From NCBI GenBank assembly GCA_965213545.1, contig CBDBZL010000002.1, positions 744,001 through 808,000 of the forward strand: a DNA stretch of 64,000 bases, read 5' to 3'. Under the pieces are notes generated by a model. That model had not been told where the DNA came from and searched no databases. It saw only the letters and a list, made by a program, of their open reading frames with translations. The position numbers and the translations under genes are program-made. Positions within the stretch are counted from its first letter, which is position 1. Each line of letters begins with the position of its first letter. Source of the stretch: CBDBZL01 sp965213545. GTDB taxonomy: Bacteria > Pseudomonadota > Alphaproteobacteria > Sphingomonadales > Sphingomonadaceae. Below are positions 53,754 to 62,864 of this stretch, one piece after another.

Positions 53754-54530
53754 TCAGGTGTTACCCAAGCCGCACGCCTTGCATGCGGCGTCCTTGGCAA
53801 TGGTCAAGGTTCGCATGCCGGGCTGCAACCCGTCGAGCAGATGCAGCCGGCCCCATATCGCCCCGCCCATTCCGCCAACCGGGGCAAGCAGCACGCGCAC
53901 CGCCTGCATGGCGGCGAAGGTGCCGACCCAGCCGGCCATCGCGCCCAGCATCCCATCCTCGGCACACGTGTCGCAATCCTCGGCATCGAAGGCATCGCCC
54001 ACGAAGCAGCGGTAACACGGCTGGTTGGCCAGGTGCCCGGCAAAGGCGCCCACCTGCCCCTGGAACCGCCCCACCGCGGCGGAAAGCAGCGGCACTCCTA
54101 GGGCGACGCAGGCATCCGAGACCGCCAGGCGCGTGGCGAAATTGTCGGTCCCGTCGAGCACGAGGTCGGCGCCGCTGAGCGTGGCCGGTGCAGTATCCCG
54201 ATCAAGCTTGCGAACTACTCTGTTTGCCTCAATCGCCGGATCAAAGCTGTCGAGCCAGCATCCCGCCACGGCCGCCTTGTCGCACCCGATATCAGCTTCG
54301 CGATAGATGGTCTGGCGTTGCAGGTTGCTCGCCTCGACCTTGCCGTCATCGATCAGGGTGAAGCTGCCGATCCCCGCGCCCGCCAGATATTGCAGCGCCG
54401 GCGAACCGATCCCGCCCAAGCCCACCAGGATCACATGGGCGTTGGTCAATCGCGCCTGCCCCGAGCCGCCAATCTCGGGCAGGACGATATGACGCGCGAA
54501 GCGTTCGAGGCGGTCGGGAGGCAGGCTCAA
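53754..54530 (-). CDS. HesA/MoeB/ThiF-family adenylyltransferase
   Basis: The 258-residue E1-like enzyme contains the ATP-binding loop ILVGLGGIGSPALQYL, LDGTDNFATR, the Arg/Asn set in EASNLQRQTIY, and two CxxC zinc pairs (CYRC and CKAC). Members adenylate the C-terminus of MoaD or ThiS for molybdopterin or thiamine synthesis. Which carrier it serves is not shown; no moa or thi genes are near. It runs on the same strand as the DsbA-like gene. Confidence 0.9.
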   Translation of the reverse strand: MSLPPDRLERFARHIVLPEIGGSGQARLTNAHVILVGLGGIGSPALQYLAGAGIGSFTLIDDGKVEASNLQRQTIYREADIGCDKAAVAGCWLDSFDPAIEANRVVRKLDRDTAPATLSGADLVLDGTDNFATRLAVSDACVALGVPLLSAAVGRFQGQVGAFAGHLANQPCYRCFVGDAFDAEDCDTCAEDGMLGAMAGWVGTFAAMQAVRVLLAPVGGMGGAIWGRLHLLDGLQPGMRTLTIAKDAACKACGLGNT

Positions 54531-54561
54531 GGGTCACCTGTCGCATTGTTCAACGGAGCTC

Positions 54562-54744
54562 TCAAGTGCCGGGCACAATGCCACCGCGCCGCACAGGCCC
54601 TATCACGCCCCCGGTGCCCCAAGCGCCGGAAAGACATCGGGGTGCGATCAGGCAGCCCGCAAGCGCAAACGCGCGCCCGCAGCGGCCCCGCAGCACAGCG
54701 AAGGGAACGCCTGCGAGGACGAGCAGCCGGATGACCGCTCGCAA
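54562..54744 (-). CDS. Possible 60-residue hydrophobic small protein downstream of dnaA
   Basis: A TTG at 54744 lies seven bases behind GAGGG, just after the dnaA stop. The frame encodes one hydrophobic segment (AVIRLLVLAGVPFAVL) and a Gly-rich tail. There is no ATG or GTG start and no family I recognise. It fills most of the 224-base gap to the MoeB-like gene. Confidence 0.25.
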   Translation of the reverse strand: MRAVIRLLVLAGVPFAVLRGRCGRAFALAGCLIAPRCLSGAWGTGGVIGPVRRGGIVPGT

Positions 54745-54754
54745 TAGAAAACCC

Positions 54755-56242
54755 TCAGCTCTCCAGCTGGCGCAGCAGCGAGCGCACGTCGCCATCCATA
54801 TCGGCATCGCGCGTGCGCAAGTCCTCGATCAACCGCACCGCGTGGATCACCGTGGAGTGATCGCGTCCACCGAACTTGCGACCGATCTCCGGGTAGGAGC
54901 GCGGGGTGAGCACCTTGGCCAGATACATCGCCACCTGGCGCGGCCGGACCACCGCCCGCGCGCGGCGCTTGGAGCTCATCTCGGAGCGGTCGATCCGGTA
55001 GAACTGGCACACGGTCCGCTGGATCTCGTCGATGGTGATCCGCCGGCGATTGGCCGAAAGAATATCGGTCAGTTGTTCTTCGGCCAGCTGGAGCGAAATT
55101 TCCTGCCCGGTCAGCTGAGCATAGGCGACCAGCTTGTTGAGCCCGCCGACCAGCTCGCGCACGTTGCGGCTGATCGTGCGAGCGAGGAACTCGATGACAT
55201 CGGCGGGAATTTCGAGCGGGGCGAAGCGGATCAGCTTGCTTGCAAGAATTTCCCGGCGCAGCTCGATATCGGCAGGGGCGATATCGGCAACCAGCCCCAT
55301 CGACAGGCGCGAGAGCAGTCGCGGCTCCACCCCGTCCAGCGCCTGCGGGGCGCGGTCGGCGGCAAACACCAGGCGCTTGCCCTCGGCGAGCAGCGCATCG
55401 ATCGTGTAGAGCAGCTCCTCCTGCGCCGAAGCCTTGCCTATGATGAACTGGATGTCGTCCACCAGCAGCAGATCGAACCCGCGCAGCCGCGCCTTGAACT
55501 CGATCATGGAATTGGCCTTCAGTGCCTGGACGAACTCAACCATGAACCGCTCTGCCGAGCAGTAGAAGATGCGCGCCCGGGGAAAGGCCTGACAATAGGC
55601 ATGGCCGATCGCGTGCAAGAGGTGCGTCTTGCCCTGCCCGGTCGCCGCCTTGAGATAGAGTGGCGAGAATTGCGGGCGCTCGGGACGGCCCATCCGCTCG
55701 GCGGCATTCTTGGCCAGCACGTTGGAATTGCCCGGCACGAACGCGGCAAAGGTCTGACCTGGATCAAGACCGACCGTGGCGACAAAACCGTCATCACCGA
55801 TCGATTCCATCGTCGCGTGACCGGAGTGCGGGTGAGGCACGGGGCCATCATTGGCCGCTTGCCGGCCCAGCCCGTCGTGGCTCTTGAAATCCAGCCGCGC
55901 CAGCTTGCGCCGTCCGGGATGCACGCCGATCTTGATATGGCGCACCTCGCTGCGGGCGATCTTCCAGGCAAGCAGCAGCCGGTCGAGATAGCGGTCGGCC
56001 ACGATGCTGGCCGAAAACTCGGTGGGCAGGAACAATTCGAGCGTGCCCGTCTGGCGGCACAGAGACCCAAGCTCGATCGGTCTGATCCATTGACCGAATG
56101 CCTGGCTGCCCAGATCCTTGCGCAGCCCCTGGACGATATCGGCCCAGTCGGCGGCGATCGCCTCGTGCTCCTCGATCTCCTCAGCACGTTCGCCGGCTGG
56201 TATTCTGTCCGGCCGCCCGGCTCCAGGTCCTACCCTGATCAT
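54755..56242 (-). CDS. dnaA: Chromosomal replication initiator DnaA
   Basis: The 495-residue protein has an N-terminal oligomerisation domain (LRKDLGSQAFGQWIRPIELG), a linker, the AAA+ domain with Walker A TGQGKTHLL (201-209) and Walker B LLLVDDIQF (258-266), and the C-terminal DNA-binding signature YPEIGRKFGGRDHSTVIHAV. It melts the origin by binding DnaA boxes. rpsT precedes it, as in many alphaproteobacteria, but has its own terminator. No array of DnaA boxes was seen beside it. Confidence 0.96.
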   Translation of the reverse strand: MIRVGPGAGRPDRIPAGERAEEIEEHEAIAADWADIVQGLRKDLGSQAFGQWIRPIELGSLCRQTGTLELFLPTEFSASIVADRYLDRLLLAWKIARSEVRHIKIGVHPGRRKLARLDFKSHDGLGRQAANDGPVPHPHSGHATMESIGDDGFVATVGLDPGQTFAAFVPGNSNVLAKNAAERMGRPERPQFSPLYLKAATGQGKTHLLHAIGHAYCQAFPRARIFYCSAERFMVEFVQALKANSMIEFKARLRGFDLLLVDDIQFIIGKASAQEELLYTIDALLAEGKRLVFAADRAPQALDGVEPRLLSRLSMGLVADIAPADIELRREILASKLIRFAPLEIPADVIEFLARTISRNVRELVGGLNKLVAYAQLTGQEISLQLAEEQLTDILSANRRRITIDEIQRTVCQFYRIDRSEMSSKRRARAVVRPRQVAMYLAKVLTPRSYPEIGRKFGGRDHSTVIHAVRLIEDLRTRDADMDGDVRSLLRQLES

Positions 56243-56497
56243 GCAACAAAGCCCTCGTCTTGTCGGCCGCCTGAAACAGGTCCGCTCGTCATCGAGACAT
56301 GGCTCTCCCGCCCCGCGAAACCATGGTAAATGGCCCCCCGGGCAATGGCCCGCTTCTCGGTTGTGATGGCCACGGATGCCGTGGCCGGATGGCCGTTATG
56401 GACCGTGGGCCAAACGCCGCAAGGTCAGGGCTGCAAAAAAAGAGAAATAATCGCCCTTGACTTGGCCCGGCCGCACGGCCCCCCGTGCATCCGGTTG

Positions 56498-56503
56498 ATT
56501 ATA
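56498..56503 (-). promoter_or_regulatory. Probable -10 element of dnaA
   Basis: On the minus strand TATAAT lies at 56503-56498, within GTTTATAATC. A good -35 is not seen at 16-18 bases. The start would give a leader of about 250 bases. Confidence 0.4.
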
Positions 56504-56586
56504 AACGATTTCAATATGACAGTCGTGCGAATCGCGGGATTTCGGCTGGTTAGCCCGAGTGCGGCTCGAGACTGTCTCGGAATGGC

Positions 56587-56620
56587 AAAAACGGGCCGGC
56601 AAGAGTGTCGCCGACCCGTT
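56587..56620 (-). terminator. Intrinsic terminator after rpsT
   Basis: An 11-bp stem with one mismatch (56590-56600 with 56610-56620) and a nine-base loop is followed on the minus strand by TTTTT (56591-56587). It lies about 70 bases after the rpsT stop codon and separates rpsT from dnaA. Confidence 0.8.
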
Positions 56621-56691
56621 CCGAGTTCGTTCTGCAATTTAACAAATGTTAATTCATCAATCGGCGAATCGAGTCGCCTGACGCGGATGCC

Positions 56692-56952
56692 TCAGAGCGC
56701 GCCGACGCGCTTGACCAGCCGGCTCATCCGGCGCGCGGCAGTGTTCTTGTGCAGCACGCCCTTGGCCACGCCGCGCGCAAGTTCGGGTTGCGCAGCCGCC
56801 AGCGCGGCTTGCGCGGCGTCCTTGTCCTGCGCCGCCAGCGCCAGTTCCACCCGCTTCACATAGGTGCGGATGCGGCTCATCCGCGCACCGTTGATCTGTG
56901 CCCGGTTGTCATTGCGGCGAATGCGCTTCTTGGCTTGCGGCGTATTGGCCAT
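56692..56952 (-). CDS. rpsT: 30S ribosomal protein bS20
   Basis: The 86-residue basic protein (MANTPQAKKRIRRNDNRAQI; RMSRIRTYVKRVELAL; NTAARRMSRLVKRV) is a clear S20. A promoter lies 106 bases upstream and a terminator follows, so it is a one-gene unit between mutM and dnaA. Confidence 0.97.
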   Translation of the reverse strand: MANTPQAKKRIRRNDNRAQINGARMSRIRTYVKRVELALAAQDKDAAQAALAAAQPELARGVAKGVLHKNTAARRMSRLVKRVGAL

Positions 56953-57057
56953 AAGATGCTGTCGATCCTGTCAGTACGAAACGGGCGGCAACAGCGCGCC
57001 CGTGAGTTGAATATGCACATGAGCGAGCGGCGGGCGCACCCACCAGCGAGAACCGGC

Positions 57058-57086
57058 CGATTACCGGGAGACGCCTTCGTGGTCAA
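57058..57086 (-). promoter_or_regulatory. Promoter of rpsT
   Basis: On the minus strand TTGACC (57086-57081), 17 bases and TAATCG (57063-57058) form a sigma-70 type promoter. Just upstream the sequence GGTCAAGCATGC is repeated as GGTCAAACATGC with a 22-base period. Confidence 0.6.
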
Positions 57087-57136
57087 GCATGCGGGTCAGG
57101 TACGCGGGTCAAACATGCTCCAAACCCTAGACGCGC

Positions 57137-57994
57137 CTATTTCTGGCAACGGGGGCAATACCAGGTGCTGCGCCCCGACTGGACGATCCGCCGGATGCGC
57201 CCGTCCGGGCAGCGCACGCAGGCAAGCCCTTCGCGGCCGTAGACGCAAAAGCGCGACGCGAAATAGCCCAGTTCGCCATCCGGGCGGGCATAGTCGCGCA
57301 AGCTCGAACCACCTTCCAGGATCGCCTGTTCGAGCACCTCGCGGATAGCGGCGACCAGCCTCTCGAGCGCCGCCCGGCTCACCCGGCCGGCCGCGCGCGT
57401 GGGACGGACGCCGGCCCCGAACAGCGCCTCGCAGACATAGATATTGCCCAGCCCGGCGATCAGCCGCTGATCGAGCAGCAGCGTCTTGATCGGTTGCCGC
57501 CGGCCGGAAAGAGCGCGCTTGAGATAGTCGGCGGTAAGCTGCGGACCGAGCGGCTCGGGGCCCAGCCCGGCAAAGCGCGGCCAGCTATCCAGTGCCGCAC
57601 TGGCGACCAGATCGACAAAGCCGAACCGGCGCGGGTCATGGAGCGCAAACACGTGGCTAGCGGTCTCGATCACCAGGTGATCATGCGCGCCCAGGTGATT
57701 TGGATCGATCCGCCAGCGCCCGCTCATGCCCAGGTGGAAGATCAGCGTCATCGCGCGTGGCGACCGGTCCCCAACCCCAGCGCCATCACCGACACCGCCG
57801 GTGGTATGGATAAGGCCGTATTTGGCCCGTCGCGACAGGCCCGTCACCAACGCCCCCTGAAGGCTTTGCGAAAGCGTAGGCGGGAACGGGAACCGCATGT
57901 CCGGCCGCCGCACCGTCACGCGCTCGAGCCGTGCCCCTTCCATCGCCCGGGCAAGGCCGCGCACCGTCGTCTCGACCTCGGGCAGTTCGGGCAT
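57137..57994 (-). CDS. mutM: Formamidopyrimidine-DNA glycosylase
   Basis: The 285-residue enzyme removes 8-oxoguanine. It starts MPELPEVET with catalytic Pro2 and Glu3, has Lys in RRAKYGL, the HLGMSGRW segment, the helix-two-turn-helix (GLGNIYVCEALFGAGVRP) and a C-terminal zinc finger with CVRCP and CPRCQ. A Gly-rich insertion (GGVGDGAGVGDRS) lies in the N-domain. It is divergent from ubiE with a 61-base gap. Confidence 0.96.
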   Translation of the reverse strand: MPELPEVETTVRGLARAMEGARLERVTVRRPDMRFPFPPTLSQSLQGALVTGLSRRAKYGLIHTTGGVGDGAGVGDRSPRAMTLIFHLGMSGRWRIDPNHLGAHDHLVIETASHVFALHDPRRFGFVDLVASAALDSWPRFAGLGPEPLGPQLTADYLKRALSGRRQPIKTLLLDQRLIAGLGNIYVCEALFGAGVRPTRAAGRVSRAALERLVAAIREVLEQAILEGGSSLRDYARPDGELGYFASRFCVYGREGLACVRCPDGRIRRIVQSGRSTWYCPRCQK

Positions 57995-58055
57995 CCGGCT
58001 GCTCGCCTATCAGCCTTTGCGCCGGCGGCAAACTCCCCTAAGGCCGGTCACGCTG

Positions 58056-58787
58056 ATGGCGACGCGCGTATCCTTCGGAAACGAGGAGGTTCTCCCGCAC
58101 GAGAAGACGGCGCGAGTGGGCGCGGTGTTCTCGAACGTGGCGCAGCGCTACGACCTGATGAACGATGCGATGTCGGGCGGGCTTCACCGGCTGTGGAAGG
58201 ACCGCTTCGTGCGCGCGGTCAAGCCGCGGGCGGGCGAGGCCATTCTCGACATGGCGGGCGGCACCGGCGACATCGCCTTCCGCCTGGCCGAGAAGGGCGC
58301 CGAAGTGGTGGTGGCGGACATCAACCAGGAGATGCTCGATGTCGGCGTCGAACGGGCGATGGACAAGGGGCTCGACGGGCTTACCTGGTCGCGCCAGAAC
58401 GCCGAGAAGCTCGACTATATCGATCGCCAGTTCGATGCCTACACCATCGCCTTCGGCATTCGCAACGTCACCGACATTCCGGCCGCGCTGCGCGAGGCGC
58501 ATCGGGTGCTAAAGTTTGGCGGGCGCCTCTTCTGCCTCGAGTTCAGCCAGGTCGAATGGCCCGGTTTCGCCGAGCTGTACGACTGGTATTCGCAGGCCAT
58601 GGTTCCGCAACTGGGCAAGCTCATCGCCAATGACGAGGCCAGTTACCGCTATCTGGTCGAATCGATCCGCCGCTTCCCATCGGCGCGCGAGTTCGGGGCG
58701 ATGATCGCACAGGCCGGCTTCGTGCGCACGCGGTCGGAGCTGCTGATGGGCGGGCTGGTGGCCATCCATTCGGGCTGGAAGGCCTGA
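58056..58787 (+). CDS. ubiE: Ubiquinone/menaquinone C-methyltransferase UbiE
   Basis: From ATG 58056 the product has 243 residues. It has the SAM site LDMAGGTGDIAFRLA, the UbiE signature NVAQRYDLMNDAMSGGLHR, and FGIRNVTDIPAALRE. It methylates demethylubiquinone precursors (and menaquinone if present). ubiB follows by 52 bases, the usual pair for ubiquinone synthesis. Confidence 0.95.
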   Translation: MATRVSFGNEEVLPHEKTARVGAVFSNVAQRYDLMNDAMSGGLHRLWKDRFVRAVKPRAGEAILDMAGGTGDIAFRLAEKGAEVVVADINQEMLDVGVERAMDKGLDGLTWSRQNAEKLDYIDRQFDAYTIAFGIRNVTDIPAALREAHRVLKFGGRLFCLEFSQVEWPGFAELYDWYSQAMVPQLGKLIANDEASYRYLVESIRRFPSAREFGAMIAQAGFVRTRSELLMGGLVAIHSGWKA

Positions 58788-58839
58788 TCGCCGGACCCGC
58801 TGACAATGCGCAAGACCGACCCGACGTGATCGTGGCGTC

Positions 58840-60408
58840 ATGACCGCCGTTGCAACGCATATCATGCGTCTGGGAAGCTGGGCGCGCACGCTGGCCAAGC
58901 ACGGCGCGTTGCGCGGCATTGCGGCGGACCCCAACACGCCCGCGCCGGTAAGCCGGTTGATCCGCGCCTTCTCCATCGGCACCACATCCCGGCGCAAGCC
59001 CGACTATGCCACCGCCTTTCGCGAGATCGGCCCGGCGGCGATCAAGCTGGGGCAGACGCTGGCCACGCGCCCCGACCTGGTCGGTCCGGAGGCGGCGGCA
59101 AACCTGCTCGCGCTGCAGGACAATCTCCCCCCGGTGCCTTTCGATGGCATCCGCGAGCAGATCGAGCGCAGTTTCGAGCGACCGATGAGCGCGATGTTTG
59201 CCGAGATCGACGAGATACCGGTGGGCGCGGCGTCGATCGCGCAGGTCCACAAGGCGCGCACCACCGACGGGCGCAGCGTTGCGGTCAAGGTTCTGCGCCC
59301 GGGTATCCGCGAGAAGTTCGCCCGCGATATCGAGACCTACGAATGGGCCGCGGCACATCTGGAGGCGATGGGGGGCGAGGCGGCGCGGTTGCGCTCGCGT
59401 CTCACGATCGCCAATTTCAAGCGCTGGTCCACTCGCGAGCTCGACCTGCGGCGCGAGGCGGCAAGCGCGTCCGAGCTTGCCCAGGCGATGCGCGGGTTCG
59501 CCGACTACGCCATTCCCCAGATCGACTGGGACCGCACCAATGGCCGGGTGCTGACGATCGAGTGGATCGACGGCATCAAGATCTCGGACACCGAGCGCCT
59601 GAAGGCCGCCGGTCACGATCTGCCTCACCTGGCGCGCCGGCTGGTTCTGGCCTTCCTCACCCAGGCGATAAGCGGCGGGTTCTTCCATGCCGACATGCAT
59701 CAGGGCAATTTGTTCGTGCGCGGCGACGGCACCATCGTGGCGATAGATTTCGGCATCATGGGGCGGATCGACCGCCAGGCGCGGCAATGGCTGGCCGAGA
59801 TCCTCTACGGCCTGACCACAGGGGATTATCGCCGGGTCGCCGAAATTCATTTCGAGGCACAATATGTCCCGCGGCACCATTCGGTGGACGAATTCGCGAC
59901 CGCTTTGCGGGCAGTGGGCGAACCGATGCGCGGCAAGCCGGTGAGCGAGTTGTCGGTGGGCATGATGCTCGACGGGCTGTTCGCCATCACCCGCGACTTC
60001 GACATGCAGACCCAGCCGCATCTGCTGCTGCTGCAAAAGACCATGGTGATGGTCGAGGGCATCGCCACGCAGCTTCATCCGCAGATCAACATGTGGGATG
60101 TCTCGGCGCCCTATGTCCGAAGCTGGATCCGCGACGAACTGGGCCCCGAAGCCGCGCTCGCCGATCGTATCCGCAATGATGCCGAGACGCTTCTGCGACT
60201 GCCCGGCCTTATCCGGCGTCTGGAGCAGAAATATCCACCCAAGGGCGGCGCGCCCGATCCGCCGCCGCTGCCCCATGTCGATCTCATCATCGGCCGGGGC
60301 CGCCGGGCGCGCCGGCGTGCGGCGGGCGGCTGGCCCGCCTATGCACTGGCGGCGCTGGGCGGGGGCGCCTTGGTATGGCTGGGAACCCTCGCAGCCTCGC
60401 TCGGGTGA
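58840..60408 (+). CDS. ubiB: Ubiquinone biosynthesis regulatory kinase-like protein UbiB
   Basis: The 522-residue protein has the UbiB/ADCK signature: the KxGQ segment AAIKLGQTLATRPDL, the Ala-rich loop VGAASIAQVHKA, HADMHQGN and IDFGIMG, and two C-terminal membrane helices (YALAALGGGALVWLGTLAA). UbiB-type ATPases support ubiquinone synthesis. It follows ubiE and precedes a membrane protein gene on the same strand. Confidence 0.94.
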   Translation: MTAVATHIMRLGSWARTLAKHGALRGIAADPNTPAPVSRLIRAFSIGTTSRRKPDYATAFREIGPAAIKLGQTLATRPDLVGPEAAANLLALQDNLPPVPFDGIREQIERSFERPMSAMFAEIDEIPVGAASIAQVHKARTTDGRSVAVKVLRPGIREKFARDIETYEWAAAHLEAMGGEAARLRSRLTIANFKRWSTRELDLRREAASASELAQAMRGFADYAIPQIDWDRTNGRVLTIEWIDGIKISDTERLKAAGHDLPHLARRLVLAFLTQAISGGFFHADMHQGNLFVRGDGTIVAIDFGIMGRIDRQARQWLAEILYGLTTGDYRRVAEIHFEAQYVPRHHSVDEFATALRAVGEPMRGKPVSELSVGMMLDGLFAITRDFDMQTQPHLLLLQKTMVMVEGIATQLHPQINMWDVSAPYVRSWIRDELGPEAALADRIRNDAETLLRLPGLIRRLEQKYPPKGGAPDPPPLPHVDLIIGRGRRARRRAAGGWPAYALAALGGGALVWLGTLAASLG

Positions 60409-60472
60409 ACCGGGGCGCTCAGGCGCAATGGTCGTTGCTACCCGGAAGGCATAAGCAACGGCGGAGAAAGGC

Positions 60473-61594
60473 ATGACCCGCGACAGGCGAGCCAAGGCGC
60501 AGCTCAGCGCCAGCCTGCTTGCCCGGCCACGAACCGCGCAATTGCTGCCATCCTGGCCCCTGGCGCGCCTTTCGCGACCTGCCGCCCTGTGCCTGATGGC
60601 TGTGTTGATCGCGGCGTTGGCGCTGGCCGCGCTATTCGCCGGGCAAACACCGGACGCGGCGTCCGAACCGCGAAACATCTCGTTTGTGAGGGCGGAACAG
60701 CTGGATCGCGAGGCGCGGATTGTCGGGGCGATGGCGAACGGTGCTCCTTATTACGAGACCGCGCTTGCCGAACACCAAAGCACGGGGGCGGCGCCCCCCG
60801 CTCCGCCGGACATCGCGCTGTCCACGCTGGCCGCCGCCAATGCGCTTCTGACACGCGGCGGGGCGGATCTGGCCGTGGTGGCCCTGCTCATCACCAACCT
60901 GCTGGCATGGTATCGCGCACTGGCGCGGGCTCCAAGCCACACCGAGCGGATCGTCGCCATCGTGCTGGTCGCGCTTGGCGGATGGGCCAGCTTCGGACCC
61001 GCAGCGGGTTTGTCGCATCCCCTGGTCGCGGGTCTCCTGGCCTCGCTCGCGCTGGCTTCATACCGGCCCGGCTTTCCTGCCCCCGCACTCGGCCTGACGG
61101 GCCTGGCCATGGCGGTCCAGGCTTGCGCAGTGGCCTATGCCTTTGCCTGGCTGATGCTGGCGCTGGCCGAACGACGAAGGCGCGAGGCGATGCTGGTATC
61201 GCTTCTCCTCGCTGGCTGGAGCGCCCTGATCTGGCTGCACGCCTTCACCATCGCCGAACTGGCCGGCGTTCCGTTCGAAGCCGTTCTGTTCGCGCAGCCG
61301 GATGCCGTGCCAAGCCTCCGGTCCGTTCTCGTACCGAGGCTGCCCGGCTTGTTCGCACCGATCGCTGTCGTGCTGGTGCTTTTGACAGTGCTCGGCTGGA
61401 TCGGCTCGGGCGGACGGATCGGCTTGTGGATGGCATTCACGCTGCTTGTTGTCGCCATCGCAGCCCAGCTCGGCCTCGCACCACCCGACTGGCCGTTGCT
61501 CATGCTGCCCGCCTTTGCCGCCGGGCTTGCCTTTGCCCCGCGCGCGCTCGTCCAACTGGCCCAAGCCGCCTTTACCCGCGCTGCCAGCTCATGA
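60473..61594 (+). CDS. Multi-pass membrane protein of unknown function
   Basis: The 373-residue protein has a basic N-terminus, one helix (ALCLMAVLIAALALAALFAG), a periplasmic stretch with a conserved-looking GAPYYETALAEHQS, then about seven further helices. The segment GAPYYE resembles the sugar- or lipid-linked glycosyltransferase-like membrane proteins (GT-C-like start), but no catalytic pattern is convincing. It lies between ubiB and coaBC, in the place where many sphingomonads keep a membrane protein gene. Function not assigned. Confidence 0.75.
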   Translation: MTRDRRAKAQLSASLLARPRTAQLLPSWPLARLSRPAALCLMAVLIAALALAALFAGQTPDAASEPRNISFVRAEQLDREARIVGAMANGAPYYETALAEHQSTGAAPPAPPDIALSTLAAANALLTRGGADLAVVALLITNLLAWYRALARAPSHTERIVAIVLVALGGWASFGPAAGLSHPLVAGLLASLALASYRPGFPAPALGLTGLAMAVQACAVAYAFAWLMLALAERRRREAMLVSLLLAGWSALIWLHAFTIAELAGVPFEAVLFAQPDAVPSLRSVLVPRLPGLFAPIAVVLVLLTVLGWIGSGGRIGLWMAFTLLVVAIAAQLGLAPPDWPLLMLPAFAAGLAFAPRALVQLAQAAFTRAASS

Positions 61595-61646
61595 TCGGCG
61601 CCGGACTCTGGCGTGATGACGTGTGCAAGGCTAAACGCTTTACAGC

Positions 61647-62864
61647 ATGACCAAGCCCCATATCCTCCTCATCGTGACCGGCGGCATCGCGGCCTACAAG
61701 TCGTGCGAGCTGGTCCGTGCGCTTCGCCGCGACGGCTGCGAAGTGACCTGCGTTCTGACCGCGGGCGGGGCGCAATTCGTCACCGCCATGACGCTGGCCG
61801 CGCTGTCGGGGAACCGGGTTCACAGCGCGTTGTGGGATGCGGGCGAGGAAGCCGAGATCGGTCATATCGAGCTTTCACGCGCCGCCGATCTGCTGGTCGT
61901 ATGCCCGGCCTCGGCCAATATCCTGGCCAAGATGGCGGCGGGGATTGCCGATGATCTTGCCACCACGCTGCTTCTCGCCACCGACAAGCCGGTGCTCGCG
62001 GTCCCGGCGATGAACGTGCGGATGTGGCAGCACCCGGCAACCTGTCGCAACATCGCCCGGCTCGGGGCGGACGGGATCGCGGTGATGACGCCCGACGAGG
62101 GTTCGATGGCCTGCGGCGAGTTCGGCCCCGGACGCCTGCCCGAACCCGAACGCATTCAGCAGCGCATCCGCGACATGCTCGGATCCCGCTCACCAGATCA
62201 CCCGGTGCCCCCGAAGCGCTCGCTCGCGGGCCGCCATATCCTGGTTACCGCCGGGCCCACGCACGAGCCGATCGACCCGGTGCGCTATCTCGCCAACCGG
62301 TCCTCGGGCAAGCAGGGCTTCGCCATTGCCACCGCCGCCGCGCACGAAGGCGCGCGCGTCACGCTGATCGCCGGACCCGCCACGCTGCAAACGCCCGCCG
62401 GTGTCGAGCGGATCGACGTGGAAACCGCGTCGCAGATGGCGCATGCTGTGGAACAGGCGCTGCCCGCCGATTGCGCCATCATGGTCGCCGCGGTCGCCGA
62501 CTGGCGGGCCAGGGAACCGGCCGCGCACAAGCTGAAGAAAAGCGCCGGCGCCCCCCCGATGCTCGAGCTCGAGGATACTCCCGACCTGCTGGCCACGCTG
62601 GCGAGCCATCCGACCCGCCCCCGCCTGGTCATCGGTTTCGCTGCGGAAACCACAGATTTGCTCGAGCATGCGTCGGCCAAACGGGTGCGCAAGGGAGCGG
62701 ACTGGATCATCGCCAACGACGTCTCGGGAGATGTCATGGGCGGCGAGGAGAACGAGGTCCATCTGCTGCGCGAAGACGGGGTTGAACACTGGCCGCGTGC
62801 CTCGAAGCAGGAAGTTGCCGACCGCCTCGTGACTGCCGTCGCTCGAAAGCTCGATGATGGTTGA
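61647..62864 (+). CDS. coaBC: Bifunctional phosphopantothenoylcysteine decarboxylase/phosphopantothenate-cysteine ligase
   Basis: The 405-residue fusion makes 4'-phosphopantetheine in coenzyme A synthesis. The CoaC half has LIVTGGIAAYKSCELVR, PAMNVRMWQHPAT and the Cys flap MACGEFGPGRLPEP; the CoaB half has ILVTAGPTHEPIDPVRYLAN, quoted as TAGPTHEPIDPVRYLANRS, and VAAVADWR. The last 11 bases overlap the dut start. Confidence 0.95.
   Translation: MTKPHILLIVTGGIAAYKSCELVRALRRDGCEVTCVLTAGGAQFVTAMTLAALSGNRVHSALWDAGEEAEIGHIELSRAADLLVVCPASANILAKMAAGIADDLATTLLLATDKPVLAVPAMNVRMWQHPATCRNIARLGADGIAVMTPDEGSMACGEFGPGRLPEPERIQQRIRDMLGSRSPDHPVPPKRSLAGRHILVTAGPTHEPIDPVRYLANRSSGKQGFAIATAAAHEGARVTLIAGPATLQTPAGVERIDVETASQMAHAVEQALPADCAIMVAAVADWRAREPAAHKLKKSAGAPPMLELEDTPDLLATLASHPTRPRLVIGFAAETTDLLEHASAKRVRKGADWIIANDVSGDVMGGEENEVHLLREDGVEHWPRASKQEVADRLVTAVARKLDDG

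Larger units (their letters stand above)
56243..56691. other. dnaA leader and upstream region, locally AT-rich
   Basis: 449 bases between rpsT and dnaA contain the rpsT terminator and a perfect -10 for dnaA. Locally AT-rich runs occur (around 56430-56445, 56495-56520 and 56635-56660). No TTATCCACA-type boxes were found by eye. The plus-strand frames here are not protein-like. Confidence 0.5.

Noticed and set aside
56243..56691. Chromosomal origin next to dnaA
   Set aside because: No cluster of TTATCCACA-like boxes was seen, only AT-rich patches and a terminator; alphaproteobacterial origins are often elsewhere.
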